From Planctomycetaceae bacterium (GTDB taxonomy: Bacteria; Planctomycetota; Planctomycetia; Pirellulales; Pirellulaceae), in contig JACKHN010000004.1 of assembly GCA_020638975.1 (NCBI GenBank), forward strand, positions 1-64,000: a DNA stretch of 64,000 nt, given 5' to 3'. This document shows positions 42,857-51,494 of the stretch, one piece after another; within the stretch, counting starts at the first letter, position 1; every line of letters begins with the position of its first letter. The notes under the pieces are model-generated. The model was given only the letters and a program-made list of their open reading frames with translations. It was not told where the DNA came from and did not search any database. The position numbers and the translations under genes are program-made.

Positions 42857-43085
42857 TTAGAGTTTACACAGTCGTATCTTCATTAGTTCGCCATCTTTCA
42901 AGGCGGACGAGTGTGCCGCAACACCGGCAACGGTCATATTCAGTGATTGGGCAATATCGACTGACGGCTTACAGTCTTGAAGAATTGCCGAGACGAACTC
43001 GTTCGTGAATTGACCGTGTGATCCACCGTGGTCGCCGGCATTGACGCCAGGAGGAAGTGGCCATGGAACTGTATCATGGCGACGC
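42857..43085 (-). pseudogene. C-terminal remnant of a Gfo/Idh/MocA-family oxidoreductase
   Basis: On the minus strand the frame ending at 42857-42859 reads PWPLPPGVNAGDHGGSHGQ, then NEFVSAILQDCKPSVDIAQ, then NMTVAGVAAHSSALKDGE. This is the characteristic C-terminal end of the planctomycete Gfo/Idh/MocA oxidoreductases. Nothing of the N-terminal NAD-binding domain or the rest of the gene is present upstream, and the frame meets stops. About 75 codons of a roughly 400-codon gene remain. Confidence 0.7.
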
Positions 43086-43408
43086 CGCGCCGTTCATCGG
43101 CATGGGGACCCGAAGCACCTCAATCGAGGGCTGATTGCTTTACGGCATACGGGGCATCCCCAGCGCTGGTGCGTCGTAGCAAAGGATGGGGATGTCCATC
43201 GGCATTGCCTTCTCGATTCCGGACTCATTGACCGTCCGCGGCACGCGGCGATGGGGGAGTCCGTTCTTCGTCGACTCAGCGAAGATGCGTAGTCAGTTGG
43301 TAGCAGAATCAACTCTGCGGCAAGTGTTCGAGACCTCCGAACGCCAACGCGGTACAATCTGTGCGTGTCGAAATTGCCGTGTCACTCGAAATTCTAACGC
43401 TTCTTATC
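43086..43408. other. Intergenic, no gene supported
   Basis: Several overlapping ORFs of 60-90 codons exist on both strands, but none resembles a known family or has a ribosome binding site. The stretch probably holds further debris of the oxidoreductase region and the leader of the methyltransferase gene. Confidence 0.35.
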
Positions 43409-44305
43409 ATGCAGCCACCTGTACCTAAGCATGTTGTTGGCGAGACAGTCAGCCGAGCGGATGACCGAGTAAACTGCTCGAGCTCGATGGCTACTTCGTC
43501 AGTTCGTCCCTGTCCGCTGTGCAAGCACAGGAACGACGAATCGCCAACTTCCCCGCTCTCACGTGATCCTTGGGTGATTAAGGCGTGCGAGAATTGCGGT
43601 TTCGTTTATCTCGTGAACCCGCCGGATGTCACAGAACTCGAATGCGAACTTGCATGGGAGAAAACATCGGTGGATGAAACCGCTCGACGTCGAACCGCGA
43701 CGCCGATTGCGGCAGTATTCGGCGCTCAAGTCGCACGCTTTCGTCGCCAAGTTCTTGCTAGGCGGAAGCTGAAATCGCTTCTCCAACGACTCGCTTCGCC
43801 GGGACCAGTTCTCGACGTTGGCTGCGGGTGGGGCCACACGCTTGAAGAGAATCTTCCCGACGGGTTCACGCCTTGGGGAATCGAGCTCTCCGTGAACCTC
43901 GCCGAACAAGCACGCCAGCGTTTTTCCAGGCTCGGGGGACAAGTCTTTCAAGGTGATGCCGTCACTCATTTACGCGAGCAGTCGCCGGGATTCTTTCATG
44001 CCGTGACGTTGATCGCGATCCTCGAACACGTTCTGGATCCGGTTGAACTTCTCCATGAAGCGGGGCGAGTTCTGTCCTCGCAAGGGGTCGTTGTGATCAA
44101 GGTTCCAAACTTCGCTTCCGTAAATCGCAGGATACGCGGCCGCCGGTGGTGTGGCCTGCGATTTCCAGATCACGTGAACTACTTCACCCCCGACTCGCTC
44201 GTACGATCTGCCAAGAAGGCCGGGCTACACATTACGCGCTTCGGCCTCTTCGATCGCCAGCCAACCAGCGACAACATGTGGTGCGTTCTGTCACGAACTT
44301 CTTGA
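43409..44305 (+). CDS. Class I SAM methyltransferase with N-terminal zinc-ribbon
   Basis: 298 residues from the ATG at 43409. The start is uncertain: GTG 43361 and ATG 43487 are alternatives, and none has a clear Shine-Dalgarno. CPLCKHRN and CENCGF form a CxxC...CxxC zinc-ribbon. VLDVGCGWGHTLE is the SAM-binding motif I, LIAILEHVLDP the post-motif region, and the tail (FPDHVNYFTPDSLVRSAKKAG) is typical of Methyltransf_11/23 enzymes seen in surface polysaccharide and O-antigen clusters. The methyl acceptor is unknown. Flanked by gene debris and a hairpin element. Confidence 0.82.
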   Translation: MQPPVPKHVVGETVSRADDRVNCSSSMATSSVRPCPLCKHRNDESPTSPLSRDPWVIKACENCGFVYLVNPPDVTELECELAWEKTSVDETARRRTATPIAAVFGAQVARFRRQVLARRKLKSLLQRLASPGPVLDVGCGWGHTLEENLPDGFTPWGIELSVNLAEQARQRFSRLGGQVFQGDAVTHLREQSPGFFHAVTLIAILEHVLDPVELLHEAGRVLSSQGVVVIKVPNFASVNRRIRGRRWCGLRFPDHVNYFTPDSLVRSAKKAGLHITRFGLFDRQPTSDNMWCVLSRTS

Positions 44306-44615
44306 AGCATGTGCCTTACCCCGAACTGCCACCGCATCTGCGTCTCGCGTTCGGAGGTGATGAGAGAAGCCAGCGGAAGAAGTCATATTCCGTCACGTCG
44401 ATGGCAGCCTGACAACGTTGCCTTTCAATATCTACATCTACCCATAGCTCCTCGCCCCACATAACAGAGCAAATGCAGTTGCGACAAGGATGGCTTCTAG
44501 GAAATGGGGTTATCCCGCGTGACCGCGCGGATCGGGAGTTCGCTGCAGTTACACCAGCAAGCTCCGTGCAGGGAGCAAACGAGTACCCCTTGAACATTAA
44601 GACACCTCAGGACCG
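44306..44615. other. Intergenic, nothing recognised
   Basis: About 310 bases after the methyltransferase stop. Short ORFs only; no family resemblance, RNA or repeat found before the hairpin element that follows. Confidence 0.35.
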
Positions 44616-44623
44616 GCTCAACG

Positions 44624-44714
44624 ATAACTTCTTCTTTTGCGTAGGGTCCGCTGTGCGGACCTCAGGGATTCCTGGTCCGCACAGCGGACCCTACTCTTGA
44701 AATGCCGAAGTTAT
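44624..44714. repeat. Palindromic element, family P3 (hairpin with ATAACTTC ends)
   Basis: The termini are ATAACTTC (44624-44631) and GAAGTTAT (44707-44714). Inside is a perfect 21-bp inverted repeat at 44641-44661 and 44674-44694 (starting GTAGGGTCCGCTGTG) around a 12-base loop that itself contains CAGG-GATT-CCTG. Non-coding. It lies between two plus-strand genes and could work as a terminator as well as a mobile repeat. Confidence 0.75.
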
Positions 44715-44876
44715 TTTTGACTGATTCCTTACCCAACCACCGTAATCCTACGCAGCAGACCCAGCAAGGAACCGTTGAAAGCCCTGGTGGCGAATCGTGC
44801 AGGGATGAATTGAGCCGTGGTTTGTGCTACGTTTCTGACTCTTCCTTTCTCTCCTAACCTTGATACTTCATCTCCC

Positions 44877-45533
44877 ATGCCCAGCCTGACGATTGAAAAT
44901 TATGTGAAGACCGTCTACCAGACCTGCGTGCGTCAAGGCAACTCGCCAGCTGGAACGGGGCAAATTGCGACTGCGCTGGGCGTATCCCCGGGTACTGTAA
45001 CAAGCATGCTTAAGACGCTGAATGAGAGTGGGCTCGCCGAGTACACGCCCTACGAAGGCGTGCGGCTGACCGAGAGCGGACGGAATCTGGCACTCAGGGT
45101 GTTACGGCGGCATCGGTTGATCGAATTGTTCTTGGCGCAGACGCTGGAACTGTCCTGGGACGAAGTCCACGAAGAGGCCGAGAACATGGAACACGCGGTC
45201 AGCGATCATTTGATCGATCGCATTGAAAAGTTCTTGGGATATCCAACAACCGATCCACACGGCGATCCCATCCCACGAGCGGACGGAACAATCGAGATCA
45301 CTCAGAATCGCAGCTTGGCTGAGGCTGCGGCGGGCGAACGGTTTCGCTTGGCGCGTGTACTCGATCAGACGCCCGAGTTCCTCCGATACTTGAGCGAGAG
45401 CGGCTTGTTATTGGGTGTTGAGGGCGAGGTCGCCGCGAATCGTCGCGAGGCTGGAGTCGTGACTGTGAAGATCGATGGTGTCGACACGACGGTGTCACGC
45501 GACGTTGCCGAGAAGCTGCTGATCGGAATGTAG
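44877..45533 (+). CDS. DtxR/MntR-family metal-dependent regulator with FeoA-like C-terminus
   Basis: 218 residues from the ATG at 44877, which begins the conserved LTIENYVKTVYQ; the longer frame to 44817 is unlikely. Domains: winged helix (about 1-65, IATALGVSPGTVTSMLKTLNESGL), metal-binding dimerisation domain (about 66-140, HRLIELFLAQ and HEEAENMEHAVSD with the expected Glu/His ligands), and an SH3/FeoA-like domain (about 145-218). It represses manganese or iron uptake genes when metal-loaded, or activates efflux. No transporter is adjacent, so its targets lie elsewhere. Confidence 0.9.
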   Translation: MPSLTIENYVKTVYQTCVRQGNSPAGTGQIATALGVSPGTVTSMLKTLNESGLAEYTPYEGVRLTESGRNLALRVLRRHRLIELFLAQTLELSWDEVHEEAENMEHAVSDHLIDRIEKFLGYPTTDPHGDPIPRADGTIEITQNRSLAEAAAGERFRLARVLDQTPEFLRYLSESGLLLGVEGEVAANRREAGVVTVKIDGVDTTVSRDVAEKLLIGM

Positions 45534-45557
45534 TGGTCCTGTCTGGCGAACCATTAC

Positions 45558-46052
45558 CTACCGAAACGCCGGATCAAAGCCGAGGGATCGTCGCGTGACG
45601 GAAAGCTGTCCGCTGTGAAGCCCTTCATGCCATACCGCCATCTCGAAGACGGAGCCGATGTCGGCGAGAAAATTGGGAGTACCTTCGGGCGTCGGCTTGG
45701 CGAAGTCTTCTTCCGATACGGAGTCAAAGATGTCGAGCAGCACGGCGCGGCGGTCTCGCATAAAGGCGAGCACTTCTTCGGCAGGCGGATAGTCGCTGGG
45801 GTTACTCGTTGGATGTGAACCAACTCCGAACTTCTCGGCGAATCCCTCGCGAGTCACCGCACGTTCGGGCGCGACGATCGATATGAAGAAGTTGTCGGTA
45901 TTCGCCATATGACCGGCGAACCAAAGTGCATGATTCGCGCTCGAGTGGACCATTGCAGTCCACGCCTCGGGCGTCTTGAAATCTTCCAAGTACCGCTCGC
46001 TCGTTTCACGGGCTGAGATGAGTTGGGGTCGAAGTCTTTCTTTGAGGCTCAT
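45558..46052 (-). CDS. DinB-like superfamily protein
   Basis: 164 residues, with an AGG about 7 bases before the ATG. The four-helix DinB fold is marked by NHALWFAGHMANTDN and VWHEGLHSGQL, which supply the three-His metal site. Family members are often thiol-dependent enzymes (bacillithiol or mycothiol transferases) or have unknown roles. Convergent with the DtxR-type gene, 24 bases apart. Confidence 0.85.
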   Translation of the reverse strand: MSLKERLRPQLISARETSERYLEDFKTPEAWTAMVHSSANHALWFAGHMANTDNFFISIVAPERAVTREGFAEKFGVGSHPTSNPSDYPPAEEVLAFMRDRRAVLLDIFDSVSEEDFAKPTPEGTPNFLADIGSVFEMAVWHEGLHSGQLSVTRRSLGFDPAFR

Positions 46053-46209
46053 GCTATGACCTGGATCGTGTTACTTGAGTAGAGAAGTGGTCGCCACGAC
46101 AATATCGAAAACACGGGAAGAACGTACGAGAGTTCGTCAGAGTTGTCGATTTTGTCCGTTCTTGTGTTCTTCAGAGCATTCTCCAACTTTCACAGTCCGC
46201 TGCACACGT

Positions 46210-47895
46210 TCAACCTAACGCCGGATGCTCGCGATGGAAGTCCGTGGCTTGTTGATACGCATGGGCAACTGCAAGCAATTTCGTTTCTTCGAACAATCTG
46301 CCTGTAAAGGTGATCGCGTTGGGAGTGCGAACTTTGCCCTTCTGTTCGAATCCGTTCGGCAACACCGCCGTGGGATGACCAGTTAGATTCGTGATCGCCA
46401 AATCATCGCCACCGACATAGCAATCGATGCCTGACATCAACTCTTCCATCTCTTTCATCAGCATCGTTCGCAACCGGTTCGCGCGCAAGTACTCGACGGC
46501 CGATACGAAAGCGCCTTGACGGAAGGAGTTGGGCCACGAGTTCAATCCTTCCGTAACGTTGTTGCGGTTCAGTTCATCAAATACCGTCGCCGCTTCCGTG
46601 TTCAGAACGATGGTCATCGCCCACACGGGTAGCTTGTCTGGCAAACGGATGGGAACTAGTTGAACGCCAAGTTGCCGCAAGACCTGCAACTCGACTCGAT
46701 CTTCCGGCGACTTGCCGCTTTCTTCGAGGTAGCCCACTCGCAACGCTGACAGTTCGCCAGACATCGGCCAGGTGAAAGGTTCATTTACTGCCGTTCCGTC
46801 TCGGCCATCGTGACCGTGGATCGCTCCGAAGACAATCGCGCAATCTTCGAGTGAGCGACAGATGGGCCCTATTTTGTCCATTGACCACGCCAGCGTCATA
46901 CATCCGAAGCGGCTGACACGTCCGTAGGTCGGTCGCAATCCGCTCGTCCCGCAACGGCGGCAAGGCGATACGATACTGCCGAGGGTTTCGCTTCCTAACG
47001 CAAAACCCACTAAGCCTGCCGCAACCGCCGAAGCAGAACCAGCGGACGAACCGCTTGACCCTTGTTCCGTATTCCAGGGGTTACGCGTCATGCCGCCAAA
47101 CCATTTGTCGCCCATCGCCAACGCACCTAACGACAGCTTCGCGACGAGGACGGCTCCGGCTTGATCCAGTCTGTCAGCCACGGTCGCCTTGACATCGAGC
47201 TGTTGATTCTGGAACGGAGTCGCTCCCCAAGTCGTCTTGTAGCCGGGATACGCAATCAAATCCTTGGCGCCCCACGGAACTCCGTGCAGTGGACCACGAT
47301 AGGTGCCTCGCGAGATCTCCTCATCCGCTTGCTTGGCCTGTCGCAGGGCGAGATCGTCGGTGAATGTGACGACACACTTCAACGTCTCGTCGAAGCGATG
47401 CAAGCGATCGAGATACAGCTTGGTAAGCTCGACCGAGGAGATCTGCTTTGTGCGGATCAAAGAAGCGAGTTCGTTGACGGACTGGAACGCCAAGGCTTCG
47501 TCGCTGGTGGGTCTGTTGACGGGGCTCGAGTTCGCATGCACTGAACTGCGATCAAGTGTCGCATTGTGCTGCATTGTCGGCGCTGGGTTGAACAGCATCG
47601 CGGGCGGAACGTCGTAGCCAACGTCGATCTCTCGCATCTCAGCGAACTGCCGTAATGCGGACTGAACGCGCCCGGCGACCGCCGTTCGATCCTCTTCGGC
47701 TAGATCCAAGCCCGCGATCCATTCCGCCTGCTGAATCATCTCGGCTGTGACGGTCAGCGAAGCGGTGACCTGCTGGGCGAGCGCCCGCTGAAAAACGGCG
47801 GTGCCAATTCCGAGCCCAGCGATCGATGCCAAGACCGCACGCCGGTTGCAGGGTCCGCCACCTGGAGCTTCTTCGAAATCGCTCGCGGTCGTCAT
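46210..47895 (-). CDS. Amidase-signature enzyme with Tat signal
   Basis: 561 residues. NRRAVLASIAGLGIGTAVF is a twin-arginine signal (N-R-R), so the folded enzyme is exported. The amidase-signature core has the catalytic Lys in WGAKDLIAYPG, the Gly/Ser-rich loop GSSGSSAGSASAVAAG, and SETLGSIVSPCRRCGTSGLRPTYGRV with the nucleophilic Ser region. An N-terminal extension of about 110 residues with helical character precedes it. It hydrolyses an amide of unknown identity. Last gene of a tight operon, 3 bases after the VOC gene. Confidence 0.88.
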   Translation of the reverse strand: MTTASDFEEAPGGGPCNRRAVLASIAGLGIGTAVFQRALAQQVTASLTVTAEMIQQAEWIAGLDLAEEDRTAVAGRVQSALRQFAEMREIDVGYDVPPAMLFNPAPTMQHNATLDRSSVHANSSPVNRPTSDEALAFQSVNELASLIRTKQISSVELTKLYLDRLHRFDETLKCVVTFTDDLALRQAKQADEEISRGTYRGPLHGVPWGAKDLIAYPGYKTTWGATPFQNQQLDVKATVADRLDQAGAVLVAKLSLGALAMGDKWFGGMTRNPWNTEQGSSGSSAGSASAVAAGLVGFALGSETLGSIVSPCRRCGTSGLRPTYGRVSRFGCMTLAWSMDKIGPICRSLEDCAIVFGAIHGHDGRDGTAVNEPFTWPMSGELSALRVGYLEESGKSPEDRVELQVLRQLGVQLVPIRLPDKLPVWAMTIVLNTEAATVFDELNRNNVTEGLNSWPNSFRQGAFVSAVEYLRANRLRTMLMKEMEELMSGIDCYVGGDDLAITNLTGHPTAVLPNGFEQKGKVRTPNAITFTGRLFEETKLLAVAHAYQQATDFHREHPALG

Positions 47896-47898
47896 GCG

Positions 47899-48285
47899 TT
47901 AGGCATCCGTCTCGGAGTGCAATGCAACACGATTCCCTTCGCTGTCGAGAATCAATGCCCGAAATCCGTGCGGCCCAATGGAATGAACTCCCTCAAGGAT
48001 CTTGCCGCCATGTTCTTTGACTTGGGCAACTGCATCGCGAATCCGACCGTTCGCGTTCAAGTACAACAGAATGCCGCCGGTCGAAGTGATCTGGTCTGCA
48101 TGCGGAACGAGACAGCCGCCGTTTCCGTCTTCGTGATGCAATACCGAAAACTTGAATCCGTTGAAGTCTTCTTGGGACACGCCTATGGCTAGAACTTTGG
48201 CGTAGAAGTTCGTCGCACGGTCCAAGTCAGCAACCGGCACGTCAAACCAAACGGCTCGGTTCTTCTGGCTGTTAAAATCACCCAT
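47899..48285 (-). CDS. VOC-superfamily (glyoxalase-like) protein
   Basis: 128 residues; GGAAGGAA lies 6 bases before the ATG. One pair of beta-alpha-beta-beta-beta modules: AVWFDVPVADLDRATNFYAKVL opens the first and GFRALILDSEGNRVALHS closes the second, the usual VOC pattern with Glu/His-type metal positions only partly kept. It could be a resistance, lyase or isomerase-type protein; no substrate is visible. Its ATG directly follows the stop of the RlmM-like gene (TGAATG). Confidence 0.85.
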   Translation of the reverse strand: MGDFNSQKNRAVWFDVPVADLDRATNFYAKVLAIGVSQEDFNGFKFSVLHHEDGNGGCLVPHADQITSTGGILLYLNANGRIRDAVAQVKEHGGKILEGVHSIGPHGFRALILDSEGNRVALHSETDA

Positions 48286-49416
48286 TCAAGTTTCCTTCCT
48301 TCGACGACGCGGTGGTCCTTTGGGTTTGAATCGTCTCATACTACGGTTCTTCAATGCACAAACGCAAATCTCTTGGCGATTAAAGGCCAACTGGCGGGCT
48401 CGCACGTATTTGAAGCCCCAGGAACGGACGCGATCGAGATAAGCGGGAATTTGATTCACTAGTTCCCAATCGGGAATCTTGAGCGTGAGCAATAAGCCTC
48501 GCACGTGGATGTCATCGTGGGCGACAATGGCCTCAACGGAATCGAGCGTGTGCGTCGGTGCGACGTTGGCGTCGGCGAGTAGCCAGCGAACCCGAGAGAA
48601 CTCGCTGCGTTTCACTTCCGAGGCACGAGCGCGAATGTGAGCGAAGGCAGGATTGGCGAGTATCTGTTCGTCCATCTCGGCGGGGTCGACGCCTAACACG
48701 TACATGCCTCGTTCAAGTAGCAACTGCGATGCGCCGCCTGGCGCGCTGCCGATTTCGGCACAGAGATCTCCTTTGGCCATCGGCAGCTGAGACCAGCGAA
48801 GTGCTTCGGCTAGTTTCAAATAAGCACGGCTGATGATCTGCGATTCGGTCTCGATTAAAGGTACTCCGCCCGGCCAACGCGTCGGCAGATTCGTTGCGCG
48901 ATGCCATCCGATCCACCACTCGTTCGGCTCGACGAGTACACAATCGAGTACGGCGTCGCCGGAACGTGCGGTACGATTGATCGGCAACCGGCGATCGGCG
49001 GCTGGCTGCGCGTCGCGTATCAATACAGCGGCTTCGTAGGCCAAATCCGTTGGCCCCGGCTCGAACCCCTTGCTGCCAGGGACGTGTTCGTCTCGTTGCC
49101 AAACGTGGATGTGATCGACAGGCCTCGCTTCAACCAACGGCCAGACGCGTGCGGCAAGATCGTTCGCCAGTTCGCCTGTCACCTTGCCGACTGAGAAACC
49201 GTGCGTCCGGGCGAACACCGAGCGAATATCAAAATCGGGCGCGAGCTTCGTGTCTTCGGGAAGCTTCCACGTCACGAAGCCAGGCCGGGAATACGACAGA
49301 CGCCAGTCCGGCCAAGTCTTTGCGAACTCCAATTTGAGTGCATCTTCAGCACCATGTTGGCAGATCGTGAATAAGTACTGTGATGGAACGCTCAAGGAAA
49401 CCTCATCGGAAAACAC
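48286..49416 (-). CDS. RlmM-like 2'-O-ribose methyltransferase
   Basis: 376 residues from a GTG with no obvious Shine-Dalgarno. An N-terminal THUMP-like region (SVPSQYLFTICQHGAEDALKLEF) is followed by the FtsJ-type fold: AEIGSAPGGASQLLLERG (SAM site), with a K-D-K-E set in YLKLAEAL, LLADANVAP, LTLKIPDW and FNRQEICVCAL. This matches RlmM, which methylates C2498 of 23S rRNA. Basic tail (RRRRK). A cytoplasmic RNA enzyme heading an operon with a VOC protein and an exported amidase is an unrelated mix. Orthology to RlmM is likely but not proven. Confidence 0.82.
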   Translation of the reverse strand: MFSDEVSLSVPSQYLFTICQHGAEDALKLEFAKTWPDWRLSYSRPGFVTWKLPEDTKLAPDFDIRSVFARTHGFSVGKVTGELANDLAARVWPLVEARPVDHIHVWQRDEHVPGSKGFEPGPTDLAYEAAVLIRDAQPAADRRLPINRTARSGDAVLDCVLVEPNEWWIGWHRATNLPTRWPGGVPLIETESQIISRAYLKLAEALRWSQLPMAKGDLCAEIGSAPGGASQLLLERGMYVLGVDPAEMDEQILANPAFAHIRARASEVKRSEFSRVRWLLADANVAPTHTLDSVEAIVAHDDIHVRGLLLTLKIPDWELVNQIPAYLDRVRSWGFKYVRARQLAFNRQEICVCALKNRSMRRFKPKGPPRRRRKET

Positions 49417-49478
49417 TTAGCTGTCGGTGAACGCGGCGTGGACTTAGTATTCAGGTCGCGATCCGATGAGCTGTCGAA

Positions 49479-50486
49479 CTACGAGACGGTGGCGGCTTCG
49501 GCTGCGACAAGCGAGGCCAGAATCTTTCGCTTGCCGGTAAACGTGCGGCGGGCATGCATCACGATGTAATTGTCGACGAGCGCTACATCGCCGTTCTGCC
49601 AGGGCACGTCGAACGTTAACGCTTCCGCAAGCTCAGCGGCAAGCATCACGGCATCGCGGTCGAGCGGAGTGCCGTCGCCCAGTGTCATGGCTTTCGAAGG
49701 ATCGTTGCGTGAGTCCTTCCAGCCCTTGAAGGCAGCGATCAATTGATTGAAAAAGGACTTGCGTCCCGGCGCGACTTCTCGAACGGCTTGCAAACGCGGT
49801 GTCGTCGCACGCAGGCAACCGTCGTCGAGCCACTCCCAGGTATAGCCGAGTTCACGCATTCGCGCTTCGGCTTCTTCGCGTGTCTCACGACGAAACGTAC
49901 TTTGCCAACTGCGTCCCATGCCGGATGCCGGATCGTCGAGCGAGGGCATCACGTTGGTATATCGAAGTCCCTTTGTTTCGCAGGCGTTTAGGAAGTCGGG
50001 ACAGCGTTCCGCAAGTTGTTCGTAAAGGATATCGGATCGGCAAAGCGGCGTCGCGCCGCCGGTTTCGGCAGCTTGTTCGCAGAAAAACAGCAATTTGCTT
50101 GGGTAGATCGGCGTCTGTGCCATCTCGTGATGCAGATAGATGGTGACATCGGCAGGCGCTTCATTGGCCGAGAACACTCGTTCGGTGAAGTTGGTGCGCA
50201 CGGCGTTCGATAGCGAGTCTTTGTAAGGAAAGTTCGGGTAGCCGAAGCCTCCGATGAACGCGTCGAAGTCCTGGGGAGTCGCGAGCGGAAACCCCCGAAA
50301 TAAGAGGGCTCCGTGTACTGCAAGCTGTTCTTCTAATTCGGAGCGGTGGCTTTCAATCCACGCCGTTGTCGCGGCAAGCGTCGTGTTGGGTGTTTGGCAG
50401 GCGAGAACAAGCGGAAACGGGATGCCTCCGTGGGATTGCTGTGCGGCGACGGAAACGGCGGTGACATTTGGTAGTGGTTCTGGCAT
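49479..50486 (-). CDS. TauD/TfdA-family Fe(II)/2-oxoglutarate dioxygenase
   Basis: 335 residues from the ATG at 50486; a TTG at 50534 would add 16 residues. GALLFRGFPL is the N-terminal family mark. The facial triad is LHHEMA (His-X-Glu) with the distal His in VMHARRTFTGKRKIL, whose Arg residues bind 2-oxoglutarate. It resembles the clavaminate-synthase/SyrP-like branch rather than taurine dioxygenase. The substrate is unknown. Single gene, divergent from slyX. Confidence 0.87.
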   Translation of the reverse strand: MPEPLPNVTAVSVAAQQSHGGIPFPLVLACQTPNTTLAATTAWIESHRSELEEQLAVHGALLFRGFPLATPQDFDAFIGGFGYPNFPYKDSLSNAVRTNFTERVFSANEAPADVTIYLHHEMAQTPIYPSKLLFFCEQAAETGGATPLCRSDILYEQLAERCPDFLNACETKGLRYTNVMPSLDDPASGMGRSWQSTFRRETREEAEARMRELGYTWEWLDDGCLRATTPRLQAVREVAPGRKSFFNQLIAAFKGWKDSRNDPSKAMTLGDGTPLDRDAVMLAAELAEALTFDVPWQNGDVALVDNYIVMHARRTFTGKRKILASLVAAEAATVS

Positions 50487-50629
50487 CTCGATCTGGTTCC
50501 ATCTGGCTTGAGTCGATAGGAGAACGTTCGCCAACCGTGCCGAAACTTCGGGCCTCCTTGCGAGAGCGGTACATGCTCACGACAATTAATGTCGCATTCG
50601 AGGTAGGTTAAGCCAAGTAGGTGTTCGTC

Positions 50630-50854
50630 ATGTCAGAGACAGAATCGTTGCAGCGACGTATCGTACAACTCGAAGAACTTTTCTCGCACCACGAGCACCA
50701 CGTCCACCAATTAAACGATGCGGTCGTTCAATTGCGCAGAGAATTGGCCGTTGTCGAGGCCAAATGCAGGGAGCAGGAAGGACGAATTCGCTCACTCAGC
50801 GAACACCACGAAGCAGCGAGTGATCCGCTGGACGAGAAGCCGCCTCATTATTGA
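50630..50854 (+). CDS. slyX: SlyX family protein
   Basis: 74 residues from the ATG at 50630, with GTAGGTG 6 bases upstream. It is a short coiled coil (LQRRIVQLEELFSHHEHHVHQLNDAVVQLRRELA when read in pieces) ending in PPHY, the hallmark SlyX C-terminus. The function is unknown in all bacteria despite wide conservation. Confidence 0.88.
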   Translation: MSETESLQRRIVQLEELFSHHEHHVHQLNDAVVQLRRELAVVEAKCREQEGRIRSLSEHHEAASDPLDEKPPHY

Positions 50855-51031
50855 TGTTCGAGGTCGTCGAGTTAATTCCAGATGGCAGCCGCTTTGAAGG
50901 CATAGCCCTCGATCACAACAAAATTGACCGCATGTCGCTTGCGTTCTTCTGCGAGACTTCGTCGCCCCCAAAATTCGATTCAGCTTCTTCGCTTTTATGA
51001 CGTTCGCCTAATGGAGATCATTGGGAAACTT
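50855..51031. other. Intergenic before the R1/P1 repeat nest
   Basis: About 180 bases with nothing recognisable. Together with the repeat region and 51191-51494 it forms a gap of about 640 bases without a supported gene. Confidence 0.35.
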
Positions 51032-51190
51032 TAGAGCGGTTTATGGCTAAGTGTAGCGTTGTTTCGTCAGGACTGGAAATTCGACAGGGCTTTCGTTTTG
51101 TTTAATCTGCACAATTCGAATTGAAAAGCTGAAAAGCCCTGGGGAATTAGACCGCCACAGCCGCTACGTGTCCGCGCGACTTGCACGAGG
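51032..51190 (+). repeat. Intergenic repeat R1, copy interrupted by a P1 element
   Basis: Closely similar to 11123-11220 on both sides (TAGAGCGGT, GTAGCGTTGT on the left; GGAATTAGACCGCCACAGCC on the right). It is split at 51085-51141 by a 57-base palindromic element. Left-hand GGAAATTCGA (51075-51084) and right-hand GGGAATTAGA (51142-51151) agree at eight of ten bases, as expected for an aged target duplication of the sequence that is single in the empty copy. Confidence 0.75.
51085..51141 (-). repeat. Palindromic mobile element, family P1, copy C (lacking the inner hairpin)
   Basis: 57 bases from CAGGGCTTTCG to GAAAAGCCCTG. Its reverse complement aligns with both outer arms of copy A (CAGGGCTTTTCAG on one side, ATTGTGCAG and CGAAAGCCCTG on the other). 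The internal GTACGACGG hairpin of copies A and B is absent at exactly the junction. It is inserted within repeat R1 in the opposite orientation. Confidence 0.8.
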
Positions 51191-51494
51191 AGTCCGCTAC
51201 TACTGGGCTTTCGCATGGTCGTCAGGATTGTGGAACTACGAAAGCCTGTGTCGGCTCGGTACGCGTTTGCTTCTGATCCGCAGCGCTGCCATCTCTATCG
51301 TCGCGATAGCTCGCCCGCCTCGCCGTTCTGTTCGCATCCTGATGTGCTAAACTACGTTCCGGTGTTGCCGACCAGTTAAACGATGATCATATGCAAGTAG
51401 CCTGTGGGGATTGTGCCCTGCTGAGGTGAGCTCGTTGACTATAGTGTTACCAGAGAGCGAAGCGACGAAACGCAACCACGCCTGAGAGCGATGG

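Noticed and set aside
44770..44795. A possible fourth P1 end (GTTGAAAGCCCTGG)
   Set aside because: Only about 10 bases match the P1 right end; no left arm, hairpin or target duplication could be found.
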